64,000 nt of DNA from Alishewanella longhuensis (GCF_014653435.1 NZ_BNAO01000001.1:841739-905738), one strand, 5' to 3'; shown: positions 40,602 through 51,398, counted from the stretch's first letter. The notes: a model not told the origin generated them from the sequence alone. Numbers and translations are program-made.

Positions 40602-42128
40602 ATGCAGAAATATCCTGTTGTCACCGCGCTTACGGCTCTGTTTATACTCTCAGGCTGTGTGTCTGAGAGTACTTATGTTGCCAATGATCGTCAGGTCACG
40701 CAGCGTAATGTTGATAACACTGAAGCCGCTAAAACCCGGATCTCGTTGGGTTTAAATTATTTAAGACGTGGTGATACCACGCAAGCGTTATTTAACCTTG
40801 AGCGCGCCCGCAGCATGGCGCCGAATTTACCTGAAGTATACAACGCGTTGGCGTTCTACTATCAAACAGTAGGAGAGCAGGTACAAGCTGAAAATGCCTA
40901 CAAGCAGGCCATTGCCAAAGATAGTAATAATGCTGATGCTTATAACAACTATGGTGCCTTTTTGTGTCAAATCGACAGGTTTGAGGATGCAGAACGGTTG
41001 CTGCTGTCAGCGATATCGAAACCTGGTTATATCAGGGTGGCGGAAAGTTACGAGAATCTTGCGTTATGTAAGTTAGAGCAAGACAGTTTTGAGCAAGCGC
41101 GTACTTATTTAAGTTCTTCTATTAGCCATAATGGTACTCGGGTCAGCACTTTAATTAATAGTGCAGCAGTCAACTATGCTATGGGTAACTTAGCCGATGC
41201 CAAGGCCGACTTACAGCGGATCCAGCGACTTGGCCGGGTTTCACCACGCAGCACATTGCTAAGTTTTCTGGTAGCAGAAAAGCAAGGCGATGTGCCAACG
41301 ATGCGCCATGCAGAACAATTACTCCTGAGCTTGTATATCGATAGTACTGAAGCACGCTTAGTGCTGCAACAGCGTGTGCAAGAAAGCGAGTTTGAGCAGC
41401 TACGCGAACGCTATAAATTGCATATGTTAGCCAATCTAAAACCTACCTTCGCCAGCACTGGTCAGGTGGCGCTGACTCAGCCGGTGGCTAATCCACAGCT
41501 TAGAATTCGGCGAAAAACGGCTGAGGAACCTTCGGTACAGCCTGTAGTTGCAGTTAGTGAGCAGAGCGCTACCGTTAATGTTGCAGCGGTTGTCACAGCA
41601 ACAGCAGTGTCATCAGCTGTTTCGAATCCGATGCAGCAACCACAACCTCTAAATGTATCAGAGCCGCTAATTACAGCGACCGAATCGTTGACTGTTACCA
41701 ACAACAGTAATTCTGCTGCCAGCTTCTCAGCTGAGCAGGCGGAACCGGGTGAGGTTCCTTATCATCTTGTGTCAGAGGGCGAATCCCTGCATAGCATTTC
41801 GGTGAATTACAATATTTTATTAGCTCGTTTACAAGAGTGGAATAAGTTAACCCCTGAGTCGCGATTAAGGGTTGGGCAACGCGTTTGGCTAGGACCCAAC
41901 GATGCGCCGCCAGAACCGCAAGCGCCACCGGTAAGGCTGGCCAATGCGCAACCTGTAGATGAGTATTATCATCTAGTCGCCGACGGTGATACTATGTTCG
42001 CCATCTCTTATCGCTATAATATTCGATTAGAACGCTTTATGGCTTGGAATGAACTGACGGAGAGAAGTCGGTTAAAAATAGGTCAAAAGCTCTATATTGT
42101 GGATCCGGCATCAATAAATCATGAGTAA
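40602..42128 (+). CDS. pilW: Type IV pilus pilotin PilW (PilF) fused to two LysM domains
   Basis: Outer-membrane lipoprotein needed for PilQ assembly. Lipobox ILSGC (Cys near residue 19), a TPR superhelix over about 40-275, a Ser/Thr/Val-rich linker of about 100 residues, then two LysM modules at about 386-434 (YHLVSEGESLHSIS) and 455-503 (YHLVADGDTMFAIS). Ordinary PilW/PilF stops after the TPRs at about 250 residues; this is about 508. GTG 40596 is possible, but ATG 40602 lies 9 bases after GGAAGG. Overlaps rodZ by 8 bases. Confidence 0.9.
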   Translation: MQKYPVVTALTALFILSGCVSESTYVANDRQVTQRNVDNTEAAKTRISLGLNYLRRGDTTQALFNLERARSMAPNLPEVYNALAFYYQTVGEQVQAENAYKQAIAKDSNNADAYNNYGAFLCQIDRFEDAERLLLSAISKPGYIRVAESYENLALCKLEQDSFEQARTYLSSSISHNGTRVSTLINSAAVNYAMGNLADAKADLQRIQRLGRVSPRSTLLSFLVAEKQGDVPTMRHAEQLLLSLYIDSTEARLVLQQRVQESEFEQLRERYKLHMLANLKPTFASTGQVALTQPVANPQLRIRRKTAEEPSVQPVVAVSEQSATVNVAAVVTATAVSSAVSNPMQQPQPLNVSEPLITATESLTVTNNSNSAASFSAEQAEPGEVPYHLVSEGESLHSISVNYNILLARLQEWNKLTPESRLRVGQRVWLGPNDAPPEPQAPPVRLANAQPVDEYYHLVADGDTMFAISYRYNIRLERFMAWNELTERSRLKIGQKLYIVDPASINHE

Positions 42129-43056
42129 TAATGAACAAGCTCCAGCGGCCGAACAACCGGAATTAACGGTTGGCCAACTACTTAAACAAGAGCGCGAGCG
42201 GCGCAAGCTTACATTGGAACATGTTGCAAAACAGCTTAATTTAAAAGCTGATGTATTGCATTGCCTTGAAGCTGACCAACCAGACAAAACGATACTGCCT
42301 ACTTTTATGCGTGGATACTTGCGTGCTTATGCCCGATTTTTAAAAATACCCGAGCAACAGCTGCTGAGCCGGTTTGAACAAACACATCAGGTGAAAAGCG
42401 CCCCGGTTAAAGCCATGAAAACCTTTTCTAACCGGCAAGCCAAGCAACAAACTGAAACCCGTTTTATGTGGTTAACCTATGTTATCCTGGCCATTCTGCT
42501 GGCTTCTTTTGCGGTGTGGTTGTGGCAAGGCGCCCGCGATTTTAATACTACAACAAGCAGTGCAGAAACAACACTCAGTAATCCCATTGCGACTGAAGCT
42601 TCAGCGCTTCCGCAAACCAGTACAGTATTGAGTGTTGAGCAGGCTTCTGACTCAGCTAGGCTTATCAACCCCGAAGTTGTTGAAGCAGAGCCTGATTTAA
42701 CGGCAACAGAGCAGCCAGTGTTGGTCGAAGAGGCTGAACAACTGGCAGAAGTCGCAGCGGTGGCCGAGAATCCGACCGAGTCCTTTGGTGATAGTAGTAA
42801 TAGCGGTTTAGATCGACTGAAAATGACTTTTAGCGACAATTGCTGGATAGATGTATTAGATGGCGATGGCGAACGTATTGCTTATGGTACCAAGCAAAGC
42901 GGCTATGTCATGGAGCTTAACGCCAAAGGTCCTTTTACCATTACTTTAGGTAATCCAAGTGTTGTTGCAATAGATATTAACCAAAAGCCTTTTGATATGT
43001 CGGGCTTTCCTGGTGGCCGTGTCGCGAAATTTACTTTGGCAGGACAAGACGAATAA
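42121..43056 (+). CDS. rodZ: Cytoskeletal protein RodZ
   Basis: Links MreB filaments to the wall-elongation machinery. N-terminal helix-turn-helix (about residues 14-80, [19 protein letters not shown]), one membrane helix at about 119-138 ([18 protein letters not shown]), acidic periplasmic linker, and a C-terminal DUF4115 beta domain (about 235-308, [14 protein letters not shown]). 311 residues. Position between pilW and ispG is conserved in gammaproteobacteria. Confidence 0.95.
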   Translation: MSNNEQAPAAEQPELTVGQLLKQERERRKLTLEHVAKQLNLKADVLHCLEADQPDKTILPTFMRGYLRAYARFLKIPEQQLLSRFEQTHQVKSAPVKAMKTFSNRQAKQQTETRFMWLTYVILAILLASFAVWLWQGARDFNTTTSSAETTLSNPIATEASALPQTSTVLSVEQASDSARLINPEVVEAEPDLTATEQPVLVEEAEQLAEVAAVAENPTESFGDSSNSGLDRLKMTFSDNCWIDVLDGDGERIAYGTKQSGYVMELNAKGPFTITLGNPSVVAIDINQKPFDMSGFPGGRVAKFTLAGQDE

Positions 43057-44156
43057 TGTTTGCAGAAAACCCGATTAAACGTCGGCACAGTACCCAAATC
43101 AAAGTGGGTAACGTAGTGATTGGTGGTGACGCCCCCATCGCAGTGCAATCTATGACAAATACTCGAACTACCGATGTTGCAGCGACCGTGGCACAAATTC
43201 GCGCAATTGCCGCCGCTGGTGCGGATCTGGTAAGGGTGTCGGTGCCGACGATGGATGCGGCAGAAGCCTTTAAGCTGATCAAACAACAATCACCTATTCC
43301 GCTGGTGGCCGATATCCACTTTGACTATCGTATCGCCCTTAAGGTGGCGGAGTATGGCGTGGACTGTTTACGTATTAACCCAGGCAATATCGGTCGTGAA
43401 GATCGGATACGTGCCGTGGTTGATGCAGCAAAAGATTATAATATTCCGATCCGTATAGGTGTAAATGGTGGTTCACTGGAAGCTGATATTCAGGAAAAAT
43501 ACCGTGAGCCTACACCGGAAGCTTTAGTTGAATCGGCTATGCGGCATGTGGATATCCTGGATCGTTTAAACTTTGATCAATTTAAGGTTAGCGTAAAGGC
43601 CTCAGATGTTTTTTTAGCAGTAGGCGCTTACCGTTTGTTAGCGAAGCAGATCAAGCAACCTCTGCATTTAGGCATCACCGAAGCTGGCGGCGCCCGAGCA
43701 GGTGCAGTGAAATCTGCTATTGGTTTGGGTATGTTGTTGGCCGAAGGTATCGGCGATACTTTGCGTATTTCGCTAGCTGCGGATCCCGTAGAAGAAGTAA
43801 AGGTTGCTTTCGATATTCTAAAATCGTTGCGCATTCGTGCTCGCGGCATCAACTTTATAGCGTGTCCCAGTTGTTCCCGTCAGGAATTTGATGTGATCAA
43901 AACCATGAATGAACTGGAACAACGTTTGGAAGATGTGATCGACCCACTAACGGTCTCAGTGATCGGTTGTGTGGTAAATGGTCCAGGCGAGGCGTTAATC
44001 TCCGATCTCGGTGTTGCTGGTGCCAATCGTAAAAGTGGCTTTTATATCAATGGCGAGCGGCAACGGTTGCGTCTAGACAATGAGCAGATTGCCGAGCAGC
44101 TCGAGCAGCAAGTTCGGCAGTACCTGCAGCAGCGTATCGCGATAAAGCAGTTATAA
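43056..44156 (+). CDS. ispG: 4-Hydroxy-3-methylbut-2-enyl diphosphate synthase
   Basis: [4Fe-4S] enzyme of the MEP isoprenoid pathway, converting MEcPP to [20 protein letters not shown] near residues 28-42 and [10 protein letters not shown] near 87-96. Cluster ligands lie in [12 protein letters not shown] near 268-279 and [10 protein letters not shown] near 305-314. 366 residues. The ATG shares a base with the rodZ stop. Needs clusters from the isc system upstream. Confidence 0.97.
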   Translation: MFAENPIKRRHSTQIKVGNVVIGGDAPIAVQSMTNTRTTDVAATVAQIRAIAAAGADLVRVSVPTMDAAEAFKLIKQQSPIPLVADIHFDYRIALKVAEYGVDCLRINPGNIGREDRIRAVVDAAKDYNIPIRIGVNGGSLEADIQEKYREPTPEALVESAMRHVDILDRLNFDQFKVSVKASDVFLAVGAYRLLAKQIKQPLHLGITEAGGARAGAVKSAIGLGMLLAEGIGDTLRISLAADPVEEVKVAFDILKSLRIRARGINFIACPSCSRQEFDVIKTMNELEQRLEDVIDPLTVSVIGCVVNGPGEALISDLGVAGANRKSGFYINGERQRLRLDNEQIAEQLEQQVRQYLQQRIAIKQL

Positions 44157-44228
44157 ATGAGTAACGCAGAAATGGCTTACCACTGCGCTCTGCAACTCTG
44201 AAGCTCGCATCTTGTGGCTGTTTCGGTA

Positions 44229-44234
44229 TATAAT
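44229..44234 (+). promoter_or_regulatory. Likely -10 of hisS
   Basis: TATAAT in the 180-base ispG-hisS gap, about 100 bases before the hisS start. No good -35 is visible. The rest of the gap shows nothing else convincing. Confidence 0.35.
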
Positions 44235-44336
44235 CGCATCCATTTTTTTGCATCCTTTATTGGTTGAGCTTTGCACTAAACTCAAATGACTCAGGTTGTT
44301 TGGGGATAAATGTTAACCCAAAACGGAAGAATTATT

Positions 44337-45602
44337 TTGTCGAAACAAATTCAGGCAATTCGCGGTATGAACGATTGCCTGCCGCAAGACTCTGGTCTGT
44401 GGCAATATGTAGAACAAGTGCTGCGGGATACAGTGGCCAGTTATGGTTACAGCGAGATTCGCTTTCCTATCGTTGAAATGACAGAGCTATTCAAGCGATC
44501 TATCGGCGAAGTAACCGACATCGTTGAAAAAGAAATGTATACCTTTACTGATCGTAACGGTGACAGCCTAACCTTGCGTCCTGAAGGCACGGCCTGCTGC
44601 GTAAGAGCCGGTAACGAGCACGGTTTACTGTACAATCAGGAACAGCGGCTATGGTATACCGGTCCGATGTTTCGCCACGAACGGCCACAAAAAGGCCGCT
44701 ATCGCCAATTTCATCAATTTGGCTTAGAGGCATTCGGTATTGCCACCGCAGATATTGATGCCGAAGTCATTATTCTTAGCGCCCGCATCTGGCAGAGGCT
44801 AGGGCTGACGCCATATGTCAAGCTCGAGTTAAACTCCTTGGGCTCAAATGATGCCCGTGCGGCTTACCGCGATACACTCATTGCCTATCTTGAGCAGCAT
44901 AAAGATTTGCTAGACGAAGATAGCTTGCGGCGTCTATACAGCAACCCGTTACGGGTGTTAGATAGCAAAAACCCGGCTATGGCCGAGATGCTGGCTGCAG
45001 CGCCTAAGCTTGCAGAGCATTTAGATGCAGAATCGGCTGCGCATTTTACGCAGTTACAGCAACGTTTAACCGCAGCAGGTATCGAATTTACGCTTAATCC
45101 ACGTCTGGTTCGTGGTTTAGATTACTATAACCGCACAGTATTTGAGTGGGTAACCACTGAATTGGGCTCACAAGGCACAGTGTGTGCTGGTGGTCGATAT
45201 GACGGTTTAGTTGAACAGTTAGGCGGTAAGGCTACCCCAGCTGTAGGCTTCGCTCTGGGCTTGGAACGTTTAATACTATTATTGCAGACACTAAACTTAG
45301 TTCCGGCATTAGCGGCTAGCGCCGATATTTATCTGATGGCGGTAGGTGAGTCTGCGGAACTTGCCGCAATAAGTGTTGCCGAAAGGCTGCGTAGTGATTT
45401 GCCCGCAAAACGTGTTATCTTGCACTGCGGCGGCGGCAATCTGAAAAAGCAATTTAAAAAAGCTGATAAATCGGGTGCTGAGCTGGCACTGATTTTAGGT
45501 GATGAAGAACTGGCACGCGGTGACGTGACCCTAAAATGGTTACGCCAGGATAAGCCACAACAAACCCTTAAGCTGAGCGAATTGGTTCAGCATCTGGCCT
45601 GA
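44337..45602 (+). CDS. hisS: Histidyl-tRNA synthetase
   Basis: Class II synthetase for tRNA-His. Motif 2 [19 protein letters not shown] near residues 112-130, histidine-binding [15 protein letters not shown] near 260-274, motif 3 [11 protein letters not shown] near 310-320. 421 residues from TTG 44337. This start is chosen over ATG 44310 because GGAAGA lies 6 bases before the TTG and the protein then begins [13 protein letters not shown], as in E. coli. Followed by yfgM and bamB. Confidence 0.94.
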   Translation: MSKQIQAIRGMNDCLPQDSGLWQYVEQVLRDTVASYGYSEIRFPIVEMTELFKRSIGEVTDIVEKEMYTFTDRNGDSLTLRPEGTACCVRAGNEHGLLYNQEQRLWYTGPMFRHERPQKGRYRQFHQFGLEAFGIATADIDAEVIILSARIWQRLGLTPYVKLELNSLGSNDARAAYRDTLIAYLEQHKDLLDEDSLRRLYSNPLRVLDSKNPAMAEMLAAAPKLAEHLDAESAAHFTQLQQRLTAAGIEFTLNPRLVRGLDYYNRTVFEWVTTELGSQGTVCAGGRYDGLVEQLGGKATPAVGFALGLERLILLLQTLNLVPALAASADIYLMAVGESAELAAISVAERLRSDLPAKRVILHCGGGNLKKQFKKADKSGAELALILGDEELARGDVTLKWLRQDKPQQTLKLSELVQHLA

Positions 45603-45622
45603 GAGAATAACGGAGTAGTTAG

Positions 45623-46252
45623 GTGGAAATTTACACGAGTGAAGAACAACAAGTTGAAGCCATCAAACGGTTTTGGAATCAATACGGTAAAGCTATCTTA
45701 GGCGGTGTGGTTATTGGCTTAACCTCATTGTACGGCTGGCGGTATTTCCAGGCAGAGCAGCGGGCCAGCGCAGAAGCTTTGTCTAATAGTTATGCTCAAC
45801 TGGTCCAGCAGCAGGGTAATAATGAAGAGTGGTTGACTCAGGCGCAGCGTTTTATTGGCGAGCAAGGTAGCAACAACTACGCCATCTTTGCGGCGTTGTT
45901 ATCAGCGAAGGAAGCGGTGAATGCAGGTGATTTTCAGGCTGCAAGCAATCATCTAAACTGGGCACAGCAAAACAGTAAAGATGCCAATGTGAAAGCGATA
46001 GCACAAATTCGTTTGGCCAGAGTACAACGTGAAACTGGTGATTTAGCGGCAGCATTGGCTACCCTAAACCAAACCATGCCAGCAAGCTTTGCCGCGCAAC
46101 AAGCTGAATTAAAAGGTGATATCTTGCAAGCCAGTGGTGATCTAGCCGCGGCTAAAGCAGCATTTCAGCAAGCATTGGCGCAAGCCGGTGATAATACCCA
46201 GCTGTTACAAATTAAATTGGATGAGCTGGCGCACATCACTGCAGCGAACTAA
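45623..46252 (+). CDS. yfgM: SecYEG-associated periplasmic chaperone YfgM
   Basis: Inner-membrane protein with a TPR-like periplasmic domain that works with SecYEG and PpiD. MEIYTSEEQQVEAIKRFW start, one membrane segment at about 22-39 (KAILGGVVIGLTSLYGW), then helical repeats. 209 residues. GTG start with CGGAG upstream. Position hisS-yfgM-bamB-der matches E. coli. Confidence 0.93.
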   Translation: MEIYTSEEQQVEAIKRFWNQYGKAILGGVVIGLTSLYGWRYFQAEQRASAEALSNSYAQLVQQQGNNEEWLTQAQRFIGEQGSNNYAIFAALLSAKEAVNAGDFQAASNHLNWAQQNSKDANVKAIAQIRLARVQRETGDLAAALATLNQTMPASFAAQQAELKGDILQASGDLAAAKAAFQQALAQAGDNTQLLQIKLDELAHITAAN

Positions 46253-46261
46253 GGGGCTGGC

Positions 46262-47449
46262 ATGAAATTATCCATTAAAAACGCAGCCATAGCCCTGATA
46301 GCCTTTTCCTTAGTTGCTTGTTCAAGTAAAGAAAAGCTGGTATTACCAGACGTGCAAAATACCATTAGCCCCAAAAAGGTCTGGGACATTCAGGTGGGTA
46401 ATGGTGTTAAACACTACGAGTCAGGTTTAAAACCTTTGTTGTTTAATGACAAGGTTTATATGGCGAGTCGTGAAGGTATAGTGCTAGCTGCAGATATCAA
46501 AAACGGTAAGCGGCTATGGACCTTTGATTTACGCAAAGATGATACCTTGTCGACCTGGGAGCGCTTAAGGCAAAACTGGTCGTCGGAAAATGCCCGTATT
46601 GCCGGTGGTATTAGCCAAGGGTATGGCAACATCTACTTCGGTACTGAGAACGGTGATGTTGTAGCGCTGAATGCTGAAACCGGTACTTTGGTTTGGCGTA
46701 GTCAGGTACCAGGCGAAGTGTTAACTAGCCCTGCAGTGGGTGATGGCTTTGTGGTGGTTAAACTAGGCACCGGTGGCTTGATTGCCCTTAACCCAGACAA
46801 TGGTGAAGAGCGTTGGATTTTTGAGAACGAGCAACCACCACTAACCATCCGTGGCGTCAGTGAGCCAGTAATCGACAGCGGTGGTGTTGTTTACGGCACT
46901 GCTAATGGTCGGGTGGGTGTATTAGTGGTCGACCGTGGCTTCCAAGCCTGGGAAGAGGCTATCGCTACGCCCAAAGGTAGCACTGATTTATCGCGCTTGG
47001 TTGATGTAGATGCAAAACCTATAGTAGTAGCGGGTACTATTTACAGTATCGCGTTCAATGGCGAGTTATTTGCTCTCGATTTACGTAGCGGTCAACAATT
47101 ATGGAAGCGCGATTACGCCAGTTTCCGTAATATGGCGGTGTCAGGTACTGTATTGTATTTGGTGGACTCGGTTGGTCGTATCTATGCAGTAGATCGTCGT
47201 AATGGTACAGAATTATGGAGCCAAACCGGTTTACATAAGCATTTTTTAACTGGTCCAACGGTATATAAAGACTACCTGGTTATCGGTGATAATAAAGGTA
47301 ACTTACATTGGCTGGACCGCAGTACCGGTGACTTTGTTGCCCGGCAGCGTTTTGATAGCTCAGGTTTTTATCGCGAAGCAGTGGCGAACAGTGATTATTT
47401 AGTGATCACAACCCGTGATGGTGAGCTAACCTTATTACAAACGCCTTAA
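46262..47449 (+). CDS. bamB: Outer-membrane assembly lipoprotein BamB
   Basis: Eight-bladed PQQ-like beta-propeller of the BAM complex that inserts outer-membrane barrels such as PilQ and TorF. Lipobox SLVACSS with Cys near residue 20, then repeated blade motifs of the type ALNAETGTLVWR, ALNPDNGEERWI and ALDLRSGQQLWKR. 395 residues, normal. Terminator follows. Confidence 0.96.
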   Translation: MKLSIKNAAIALIAFSLVACSSKEKLVLPDVQNTISPKKVWDIQVGNGVKHYESGLKPLLFNDKVYMASREGIVLAADIKNGKRLWTFDLRKDDTLSTWERLRQNWSSENARIAGGISQGYGNIYFGTENGDVVALNAETGTLVWRSQVPGEVLTSPAVGDGFVVVKLGTGGLIALNPDNGEERWIFENEQPPLTIRGVSEPVIDSGGVVYGTANGRVGVLVVDRGFQAWEEAIATPKGSTDLSRLVDVDAKPIVVAGTIYSIAFNGELFALDLRSGQQLWKRDYASFRNMAVSGTVLYLVDSVGRIYAVDRRNGTELWSQTGLHKHFLTGPTVYKDYLVIGDNKGNLHWLDRSTGDFVARQRFDSSGFYREAVANSDYLVITTRDGELTLLQTP

Positions 47450-47473
47450 ACTGCGTATTTAAATATTAAGCAG

Positions 47474-47508
47474 AAAACAGGCCTTTAATGAGAGGGCCTG
47501 TTTTCTTA
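47474..47508 (+). terminator. Terminator between bamB and der
   Basis: 10-base stem AAAACAGGCC / GGCCTGTTTT, 11-base loop, then CTTATTTT. Lies 24 bases after bamB and 18 before der, so der needs its own promoter or readthrough. Confidence 0.8.
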
Positions 47509-47525
47509 TTTTAGAGGCTGACAAA

Positions 47526-49019
47526 ATGTTACCTGTAGTTGCCCTGGTAGGGCGTGCCAATGTTGGCAAATCAACGTTATTCAATCGCTTAACCCGTACT
47601 CGGGACGCCTTAGTAGCCGACTTCCCGGGGCTAACCCGTGATCGCAAATATGGTTCGGTTAACTTCGAAGGTATGGAGTTTATTGTGGTAGATACCGGTG
47701 GTATCGATGGCAATGAGCAAGGTATCGAAGTGGAAATGGCTGATCAATCGTTAAAAGCTATCGACGAGGCTGATGTGGTGTTGTTTATGGTAGATGCCCG
47801 GGCGGGCTCTACTGTCGGCGATCAGGCGATTGCGGATCATATTCGTCGGGTAAGAAAGCCGGTATTCTTGGTCGCAAATAAAACCGATGGTTTGGACGCC
47901 GATACCGCCGTGGCTGATTTTTATAGCCTGGGCATTGGTGAGGTTTACCCGATAGCGGCTGCACATGGTCGAGGCGTATCATCATTATTACAACACGCTC
48001 TGCTACCTTTTTTACAAGCCAAACAAGACGCGGCATTAGCCGATGGTGAAGCGGCGCCGGAGCTGGATCTTACTTCGGTTAGCGAAGAGGAGGCAGAGGC
48101 CGAAGCAGCCCGTTTGCGCTCAGAGCACATTAAACTGGCCATTGTTGGTCGTCCTAATGTCGGTAAGTCAACGCTAACTAACCGTATTTTAGGTGAAGAG
48201 CGGGTAGTGGTGTTTGATATGCCAGGCACCACCCGCGATTCGGTGTACATTCCGATGAAGCGCAATGAACGTGATTACACCCTGATTGATACTGCTGGGG
48301 TGCGTCGTCGTGGCAAAATCGATGACATGGTTGAGAAGTTTTCAGTAGTAAAAACCCTGCAAGCCATTGAAGATGCTAACGTGGTTATTTTGGTGGTTGA
48401 TGCACGCCAAGGTATTTCAGATCAAGATTTAAGTATTTTAGGCTTTGTCCTTAATGCTGGCCGTTCACTGGTATTGGCCGTAAATAAATGGGATGGCTTA
48501 AACGACAGTGTTAAAGATGAAATTAAACGCGAGCTGGATCGCCGCTTAGGTTTTATCGATTTTGCCCGTTTGCACTTTATCTCGGCGTTGCACGGCTCAG
48601 GTGTCGGTAATTTATTTGAGTCAGTAGAGGAAGCTTTTGATTCTGCCACTAAGCGGGTTAGTACCTCGTTACTTACCCGTATTATGAAAATGGCACAAGA
48701 AGATCACCAACCGCCGATGGTTGCCGGTCGTCGTGTTAAACTTAAATATGCGCATGCCGGTGGTTATAATCCGCCGATCGTGGTGATCCATGGTAATCAG
48801 GTAAAAGACTTACCTGATTCCTATAAGCGCTATTTAATGAATTATTACCGCAAAGCGCTGCAAATGATGGGTACGCCAATTCGAATTGAATTTAGGGAAG
48901 GTGAAAACCCCTTTACCCCAACTAAAAAGAATACCGAGACAGCACTGCAAAAATATAAACGCGAACGCTTGTTAAAAGCACGGCAAAATTTAGCGCAAAA
49001 GACTAAGAGTAAGGATTAA
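47526..49019 (+). CDS. der: Ribosome-assembly GTPase Der (EngA)
   Basis: Double GTPase for 50S subunit maturation. First G domain with [12 protein letters not shown] at residues 8-19, DTGG near 58 and NKTDG near 119. Second with [12 protein letters not shown] near 208-219, DTAG near 258 and NKWDG near 321. C-terminal KH-like domain. 497 residues. Start close behind the bamB terminator. Only 3 bases before the decarboxylase gene. Confidence 0.97.
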   Translation: MLPVVALVGRANVGKSTLFNRLTRTRDALVADFPGLTRDRKYGSVNFEGMEFIVVDTGGIDGNEQGIEVEMADQSLKAIDEADVVLFMVDARAGSTVGDQAIADHIRRVRKPVFLVANKTDGLDADTAVADFYSLGIGEVYPIAAAHGRGVSSLLQHALLPFLQAKQDAALADGEAAPELDLTSVSEEEAEAEAARLRSEHIKLAIVGRPNVGKSTLTNRILGEERVVVFDMPGTTRDSVYIPMKRNERDYTLIDTAGVRRRGKIDDMVEKFSVVKTLQAIEDANVVILVVDARQGISDQDLSILGFVLNAGRSLVLAVNKWDGLNDSVKDEIKRELDRRLGFIDFARLHFISALHGSGVGNLFESVEEAFDSATKRVSTSLLTRIMKMAQEDHQPPMVAGRRVKLKYAHAGGYNPPIVVIHGNQVKDLPDSYKRYLMNYYRKALQMMGTPIRIEFREGENPFTPTKKNTETALQKYKRERLLKARQNLAQKTKSKD

Positions 49020-49022
49020 CAG

Positions 49023-51278
49023 ATGAAATTCCGTTTTCCCGTTATCGTTATTGATGAAGATTTTCGCTCAGAGAACATTTCAGGCTCCGGTATTCGTGAT
49101 CTGGCTGAAGCCATAGGTAGTCACGGTTTTGAAGTGATTGGTTATACCAGTTACGTCGATCTAACCGCCTTTGCCCAGCAAGCAAGTCGAGCATCATGTT
49201 TTATCTTATCCATTGACGATGAAGAATTTGGTGGCGGTAGCGATGCCGAAGTAAACAGCGCTTTGTTAGAGCTACGTGCCTTTGTGAAAGAAGTGCGCAA
49301 GCGCAATGCCGATATTCCTATTTTCTTATACGGTGAAACCCGCACTAGCCGCCATATCCCAAATGATATTCTGCGCGAGTTGCATGGCTTTATTCACATG
49401 TTTGAAGACACACCAGAGTTTGTGGCAAGGCATATTATCCGCGAAGCGCGTAAATATTTAGATGCCTTAGCACCCCCGTTTTTTAATGCACTAATGGATT
49501 ATGCACAAGACAGCTCTTACTCCTGGCACTGCCCGGGGCACTCCGGCGGCGTGGCCTTTTTGAAAAGTCCTGTTGGCCAAATGTTCCATCAATTCTTTGG
49601 TGAAAACATGTTGCGGGCCGATGTCTGTAACTCGGTCGATGAGTTGGGGCAATTACTGGATCACACCGGGCCGGTAGCCGAGAGTGAAGCCAATGCCGCA
49701 CGGATCTTTAACGCTGATCACCTGTTTTTTGTAACCAACGGCACTTCTACGTCAAACAAGATGGTGTGGCACTCCGTGGTCGCTCCCGGCGATATCGTAG
49801 TAGTAGACCGTAACTGTCATAAATCGATTTTACACTCGATTATTATGACCGGTGCTATTCCGGTGTTTTTAATGCCAACCCGTAATCATTTTGGCATTAT
49901 CGGCCCTATTCCCAAAAGCGAGTTCTCGCCAGAGGCGATTGCCAAAAAGATTGAAGCTAATCCGTTTGCCCGCAATGCGAAAAACAAAAAACCGCGTATT
50001 TTAACCATTACACAAAGTACCTATGACGGTATTTTGTATAACGTGGAAGAGATTAAGCAAGAGCTGGGTTCAACCATTGATACGTTGCATTTTGATGAGG
50101 CTTGGTTGCCGCATGCCAGCTTTCACGAGTTTTACCACAATATGCATGCCATAGGTAAAGATCGGCCGCGCTCTGAAGAGACGCTGGTGTTTGCTACTCA
50201 ATCTACCCATAAGCTGTTAGCGGGTTTATCGCAGGCATCACAAATTTTGGTGCAAAATGCCCAGCATCGTAATTTAGATACACACCGCTTTAACGAGTCT
50301 TATTTAATGCACAGTTCTACCAGCCCGCAATATGCCATTATTGCTAGCTGTGATGTAGCTGCGGCGATGATGGAGCCACCGGGCGGTACTGCTCTGGTAG
50401 AAGAATCGCTATTGGAAGCCATCGATTTTCGCCGCGCTATGCGTAAAGTCGATGCCGAATTTGGCGATGATGATTGGTGGTTTAAAGTTTGGGGCCCGGA
50501 TTTACTGCCAGAAGAGGGCATAGGTAAACGTGAGAAGTGGGTGCTGCATGCTACCGATAGCTGGCATGGCTTTGGTGAAATTGAATCGGGCTTTAATATG
50601 CTGGATCCGATTAAAGCCACCATTATCACCCCTGGCATGAACCTGCATGGTCAGTTTGATGAAACCGGTATCCCGGCGGCCATTGTCAGTAAATATCTGG
50701 CAGAGCACGGTATTATTATTGAAAAAACCGGCCTCTATTCGTTCTTTATTATGTTTACCATTGGGATTACCAAGGGGCGCTGGAACTCGATGGTAACCGA
50801 GCTGCAGCAATTTAAAGACGACTATGATCAAAACCTGCCAATGTGGCGGGTGATGCCAGAATTTGCCGCTAAGAATAAGCGCTATGAAAAAGTCGGCCTG
50901 CGCGATCTGTGTCAGCGTATTCATAATATGTATCGTAAGTATGACGTGGCGAAAGTGACCACCGAAATGTACTTATCGCATATTGATACCGCCATGACCC
51001 CAGCCGATGCCTGGGCCAAGATGGCGCACCGTGAAATTGAACGGGTATCCATTGATGAAATTGAAGGCCGGGTAACCGCGATGCTGGTAACGCCTTATCC
51101 ACCGGGTATTCCACTGATGGTGCCGGGCGAGCGCTTTAACAAAACCATTATCAATTACCTGAAATTCACCCGTGATTTTAACGGCGAATTCCCGGGCTTT
51201 GAAACCGACGTACACGGTTTAGTTCGTGAAATGGTAGATGGTGAAGTGAAATACTTTATTGATGTGGTGAAAGAATAA
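49023..51278 (+). CDS. Orn/Lys/Arg decarboxylase (LdcA/AdiA family)
   Basis: PLP decarboxylase of fold type I making a diamine or agmatine. N-terminal response-regulator-like domain (about 1-130), then the PLP domain with SWHCPGHSGGVAF near 161-173, TNGTSTSNKMVWHS near 237-250 and the Schiff-base lysine in TQSTHKLLAGLSQAS near 396. C-terminal Orn_DC_C domain. 751 residues, the same as Pseudomonas LdcA from memory; the substrate (Lys, Arg or Orn) cannot be read from sequence here. AAGGA within the der end serves it, so it is translated with or right after der. Confidence 0.88.
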   Translation: MKFRFPVIVIDEDFRSENISGSGIRDLAEAIGSHGFEVIGYTSYVDLTAFAQQASRASCFILSIDDEEFGGGSDAEVNSALLELRAFVKEVRKRNADIPIFLYGETRTSRHIPNDILRELHGFIHMFEDTPEFVARHIIREARKYLDALAPPFFNALMDYAQDSSYSWHCPGHSGGVAFLKSPVGQMFHQFFGENMLRADVCNSVDELGQLLDHTGPVAESEANAARIFNADHLFFVTNGTSTSNKMVWHSVVAPGDIVVVDRNCHKSILHSIIMTGAIPVFLMPTRNHFGIIGPIPKSEFSPEAIAKKIEANPFARNAKNKKPRILTITQSTYDGILYNVEEIKQELGSTIDTLHFDEAWLPHASFHEFYHNMHAIGKDRPRSEETLVFATQSTHKLLAGLSQASQILVQNAQHRNLDTHRFNESYLMHSSTSPQYAIIASCDVAAAMMEPPGGTALVEESLLEAIDFRRAMRKVDAEFGDDDWWFKVWGPDLLPEEGIGKREKWVLHATDSWHGFGEIESGFNMLDPIKATIITPGMNLHGQFDETGIPAAIVSKYLAEHGIIIEKTGLYSFFIMFTIGITKGRWNSMVTELQQFKDDYDQNLPMWRVMPEFAAKNKRYEKVGLRDLCQRIHNMYRKYDVAKVTTEMYLSHIDTAMTPADAWAKMAHREIERVSIDEIEGRVTAMLVTPYPPGIPLMVPGERFNKTIINYLKFTRDFNGEFPGFETDVHGLVREMVDGEVKYFIDVVKE

Positions 51279-51329
51279 GATTTAAACGGTGTTGCTTAAT
51301 AGCAGCTAAAAGCCGTTACCAACAAAAAG

Positions 51330-51361
51330 CCGGGATAGCTAGTTAGCATCCCGGTTTTTTT
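51330..51361 (+). terminator. Terminator after the decarboxylase gene
   Basis: CCGGGAT-A-GCTA-GT-TAGC-ATCCCGG followed by 7 T: an 11-base-pair stem with one bulge. 51 bases after the stop; ends before the convergent chaC gene. Confidence 0.88.
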
Positions 51362-51398
51362 AACGGGCGAACGTAGAGCGCATTGCTAAAGCTGTTGA

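Noticed and set aside
40602-42128. PilW-LysM as two separate genes joined by sequencing error
   Set aside because: The frame is continuous, no internal ribosome site and start were evident in the linker, and the overlap with rodZ is normal.
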